From JAIVJN01 sp036732565 (GTDB lineage: Bacteria; Acidobacteriota; Vicinamibacteria; Vicinamibacterales; UBA2999), in NCBI GenBank assembly GCA_036732565.1, contig DAINCF010000237.1, positions 1 through 10,575 of the forward strand: 10,575 nt of DNA, given 5' to 3'. Below the pieces are notes generated by a model. The model saw only the letters and a list, made by a program, of their open reading frames with translations. It was not told the origin of the DNA and searched no databases. This document shows positions 7,611 through 10,575 of the stretch, piece by piece. Numbering within the stretch: the first letter of the stretch is position 1; every line of letters begins with the position of its first letter. Made by a program: the position numbers and the translations under genes.

Positions 7611-8798
7611 ATGGCCACGCGCCATTCGCAGACTCCCCCCAGGGAGCCGCATCGGCCCGTTCGTCCGTCCTCTGCGCGCGCCTCCTCGGCGTCAGATGAT
7701 CCGTTCTTCGGCCACCTCGTTGCCAATATGCGCAACGGCGTGCTGGCCATTCGGCGTACCGGCGAGATCGTCTTGCTGAACGCCGAGGCCCGCCGGATCT
7801 TCGGTCTGTCGGGCGAAGAGGACTTCGTGGGCCGGGCGTATACGCAGGTGCTTCGCCAGCATCCCGACATCCTGCGGGTGGTCGCCGGGGCGTTCGAGGT
7901 GTCGTCGCTGCCCAATCGCGCCGAGCTCAGGCTGAAGCCCACCGGCAAGGTCATCGGCTACACGCTGTCCCTCGTCCGCGACGCCGAGGACCACATTCTC
8001 GGGGCTGCACTGTTTTTCAAGGATTTGACGCACGTCGAGCAGATGGAAGAGCGCGAGCGGCTGCGCGATCGCCTCGCGGCGGTGGGCGAGATGGCCGCGA
8101 CGATGGCGCATGAGATCAAGAACCCGCTGGCCGGCATCGAGGTGATGGCCGGGCTGCTGCGACGCCAGGTACCCGACAACCCTGCAGCCCTGGCGCTGGT
8201 GGCCGACATCATCAACGAGACGAAGATGGCCAACGCCATCGTGCAGGAAGTGCTGGAATTCGTGCGTCCCGTGCGCCTGCAGATGGACACCGTCTCGCTC
8301 AAAGGCGCGCTGCAGGCGGCGGTGACGGTCGCCGATGGCAAAGCCGCCCGCGGTGGCATTGCGGTCAACGTCGACGTGGGCGACGTGATTCCGCCCGTCA
8401 CCGGCGACCACCTGCAGTTGACGCAGGTCTTCGCGAACTTACTGATCAATGCCTACGAGGCCATGAGCGGACGCGGCGCGGTGCTGCTGGCGGCACGGCT
8501 TGCGGTCGATACAGATGATGGCGCGCTCGCACCCGACGGTGTCGAGCCGGTGCCGACCGTCGTGGTCGACGTGAAGGATGACGGCCCAGGTGTGCCGGCG
8601 GAGCTGGCCGATCGCATCTTCGATCCGTTCTTCACGACCAAACCCCAGGGCTCCGGCCTCGGGCTGGCCATCGTTCGCAAGATCGTCGACGCGCACGAGG
8701 GCCGCATCGACGTCCGCCGCAACAGCGGCGTCGGCACGTGCTTCCGGGTGACGCTGCCTGTCGCCGGCGCACACGATTCTTGGAGCACGCCCCTGTAG
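7611..8798 (+). CDS. NtrB-like cytoplasmic PAS sensor histidine kinase
   Basis: A 395-residue kinase without membrane segments. A Pro/Arg/Ser-rich N-terminus (1-30) precedes a PAS domain at about 33-142 (MRNGVLAIRRTGEIVLLNAEA to FFKDLTHVEQ, read with its flanks). The HisKA helix contains the phospho-acceptor His167 in ATMAHEIKNPLAG. The ATPase domain shows the N box (FANLLINAYEAM, Asn280), G1 (DDGPGV, 323-328), F box (FDPFFTTK) and G2 (GSGLGLAI). All catalytic motifs are intact. About 20 residues between the N and G1 boxes (DTDDGALAPDGVEPVP) look like a loop insertion. The kinase should phosphorylate the NtrC-like regulator encoded 49 bp downstream. The start lacks a close Shine-Dalgarno (GAGGGG is about 17 nt away); the next in-frame ATG, at residue 40, would cut into the PAS domain. 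The C-terminal residues and stop lie against a palindromic repeat. Confidence 0.92.
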   Translation: MATRHSQTPPREPHRPVRPSSARASSASDDPFFGHLVANMRNGVLAIRRTGEIVLLNAEARRIFGLSGEEDFVGRAYTQVLRQHPDILRVVAGAFEVSSLPNRAELRLKPTGKVIGYTLSLVRDAEDHILGAALFFKDLTHVEQMEERERLRDRLAAVGEMAATMAHEIKNPLAGIEVMAGLLRRQVPDNPAALALVADIINETKMANAIVQEVLEFVRPVRLQMDTVSLKGALQAAVTVADGKAARGGIAVNVDVGDVIPPVTGDHLQLTQVFANLLINAYEAMSGRGAVLLAARLAVDTDDGALAPDGVEPVPTVVVDVKDDGPGVPAELADRIFDPFFTTKPQGSGLGLAIVRKIVDAHEGRIDVRRNSGVGTCFRVTLPVAGAHDSWSTPL

Positions 8799-8801
8799 GG
8801 C

Positions 8802-8829
8802 GTAGGGGCGGCTCGCGAGCTGCCCCTAC
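8802..8829. repeat. 28-bp palindromic repeat, copy 2, between the NtrB-like and NtrC-like genes
   Basis: Same element as at 6956-6983, with one C to T change that breaks a single pair in the palindrome. It starts 3 bp after the kinase stop codon and ends 18 bp before the regulator ATG. The CCCCTGTAGGGCGTAGGGGCGG context (8791-8812) looks like a partial duplication of the repeat edge, and the kinase stop codon TAG (8796-8798) falls inside it. Confidence 0.9.
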
Positions 8830-8847
8830 ATCGAGAACATTTAACCG

Positions 8848-10239
<1,392 letters not shown>

Positions 10240-10245
10240 GCCGAC

Positions 10246-10575
10246 CTAGCTCGATGGCTCCAGGCGGGGCTGCCTACCGCGAAGCGCGCGGGGGTGGGCC
10301 TTCCGGTAGACCTCGAGCAACTGCGCCGCGTTGACATGGGTGTAGCGCTCGGTGGTCGTCAGACGCACATGTCCGAGCAGCTCCTGGATGCTCCGGAGAT
10401 CGGCCCCGCGCTGCAGCAAGTGCGTCGCGAACGAGTGGCGCAGGGCGTGCGGGCTGATGCCCAGGCGCGTGCTGCACTGCATCACGTAGCGCCCGACCAG
10501 GCGATGTACGCTGCGCCCGGTCAGGCGGCCGCCGCGGTAGTTCACGAACAGCGGCTCGACGTGCTGCCTCGAGCC
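10246..10575 (-). CDS. xerC: Tyrosine recombinase XerC/XerD type, C-terminal part (N-terminus beyond the window)
   Basis: The frame is open to the right edge, so the gene continues outside the window; 109 codons plus the stop are present. The catalytic core of the tyrosine recombinase family is visible: HALRHSFATHLLQRGADL carries the H-x-x-R pair, LLGH the second His, and TERYTHV the nucleophilic Tyr. The preceding EPLFVNYRGGRLTGRSV matches the usual Xer segment, and the protein nears its end with the typical KAHPRA, plus about 11 extra residues. Together these favour a chromosome-dimer-resolution recombinase over a phage integrase. XerC and XerD cannot be told apart with certainty from this part, so the symbol is a best guess. 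It converges on the NtrC-like gene, with 6 bp between the stops. A GTG at 10545 is internal, not the start, because the conserved segment continues upstream. Confidence 0.9.
   Translation of the reverse strand, partial: GSRQHVEPLFVNYRGGRLTGRSVHRLVGRYVMQCSTRLGISPHALRHSFATHLLQRGADLRSIQELLGHVRLTTTERYTHVNAAQLLEVYRKAHPRALRGRQPRLEPSS

Noticed and set aside
10246..10575. Phage or integron integrase marking a mobile island
   Set aside because: The Xer-like EPLFVNYRGGRLT segment and the HPRA near the end favour a housekeeping Xer recombinase. No attachment site, tRNA or phage gene is nearby.

Overview
The window is a GC-rich bacterial chromosomal segment that codes almost wall to wall. It carries seven complete protein genes plus one cut by each edge, most of them signalling or regulatory. 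No rRNA, tRNA, CRISPR array, transposase or phage gene was seen. GC-rich codon use, NtrB/NtrC-type and GAF/PAS kinases, an excisionase-type HTH fused to a receiver, and short GC-rich palindromic repeats fit an Acidobacteriota-like (Vicinamibacteria-like) environmental genome. That placement is inference from style; no marker gene proves it.

Layout. (1) Positions 1-2281, minus strand: a tightly packed operon in the order ECF sigma factor, zinc-finger anti-sigma factor with one membrane segment, then an unrecognised exported protein that runs off the left edge. The first two genes overlap by ATGA. (2) Positions 2282-2426: a divergent intergenic region rich in small hairpins. (3) Positions 2427-5170, plus strand: a soluble GAF-GAF-PAS histidine kinase followed by a protein with an N-terminal excisionase/MerR-like HTH and a C-terminal receiver, probably an unusual two-component pair. 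(4) Positions 5189-5272: an 84-bp nested inverted repeat. (5) Positions 5293-7347: an ABC-F ATPase whose C-terminal linker contains an in-frame palindromic repeat and C4A3 simple repeats. (6) Positions 7348-7610: a 263-bp non-coding region with hairpins and a candidate sigma-54 (-24/-12) promoter. (7) Positions 7611-10239: an NtrB-like PAS histidine kinase and an NtrC-like sigma-54 activator, separated by a second copy of the palindrome found inside the ABC-F gene. (8) Positions 10246-10575, minus strand: the C-terminal part of a XerC/XerD-type tyrosine recombinase, convergent with the NtrC gene and only 6 bp from it.

How they may work together. Three signal-transduction units sit side by side: an envelope-sensing sigma/anti-sigma switch with a possible exported partner, a cytoplasmic GAF/PAS kinase with an HTH-receiver output, and an NtrB/NtrC pair that would act through sigma-54. 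Nothing in the sequence shows that they regulate each other. The ABC-F factor and the Xer recombinase look like housekeeping neighbours. The least ordinary features are the HTH-receiver architecture, the palindromic repeat family (once inside a coding sequence, once between two operon partners, with a different nested repeat just before a start codon that has no visible Shine-Dalgarno), and the unclear start of the sigma factor behind a structured leader.
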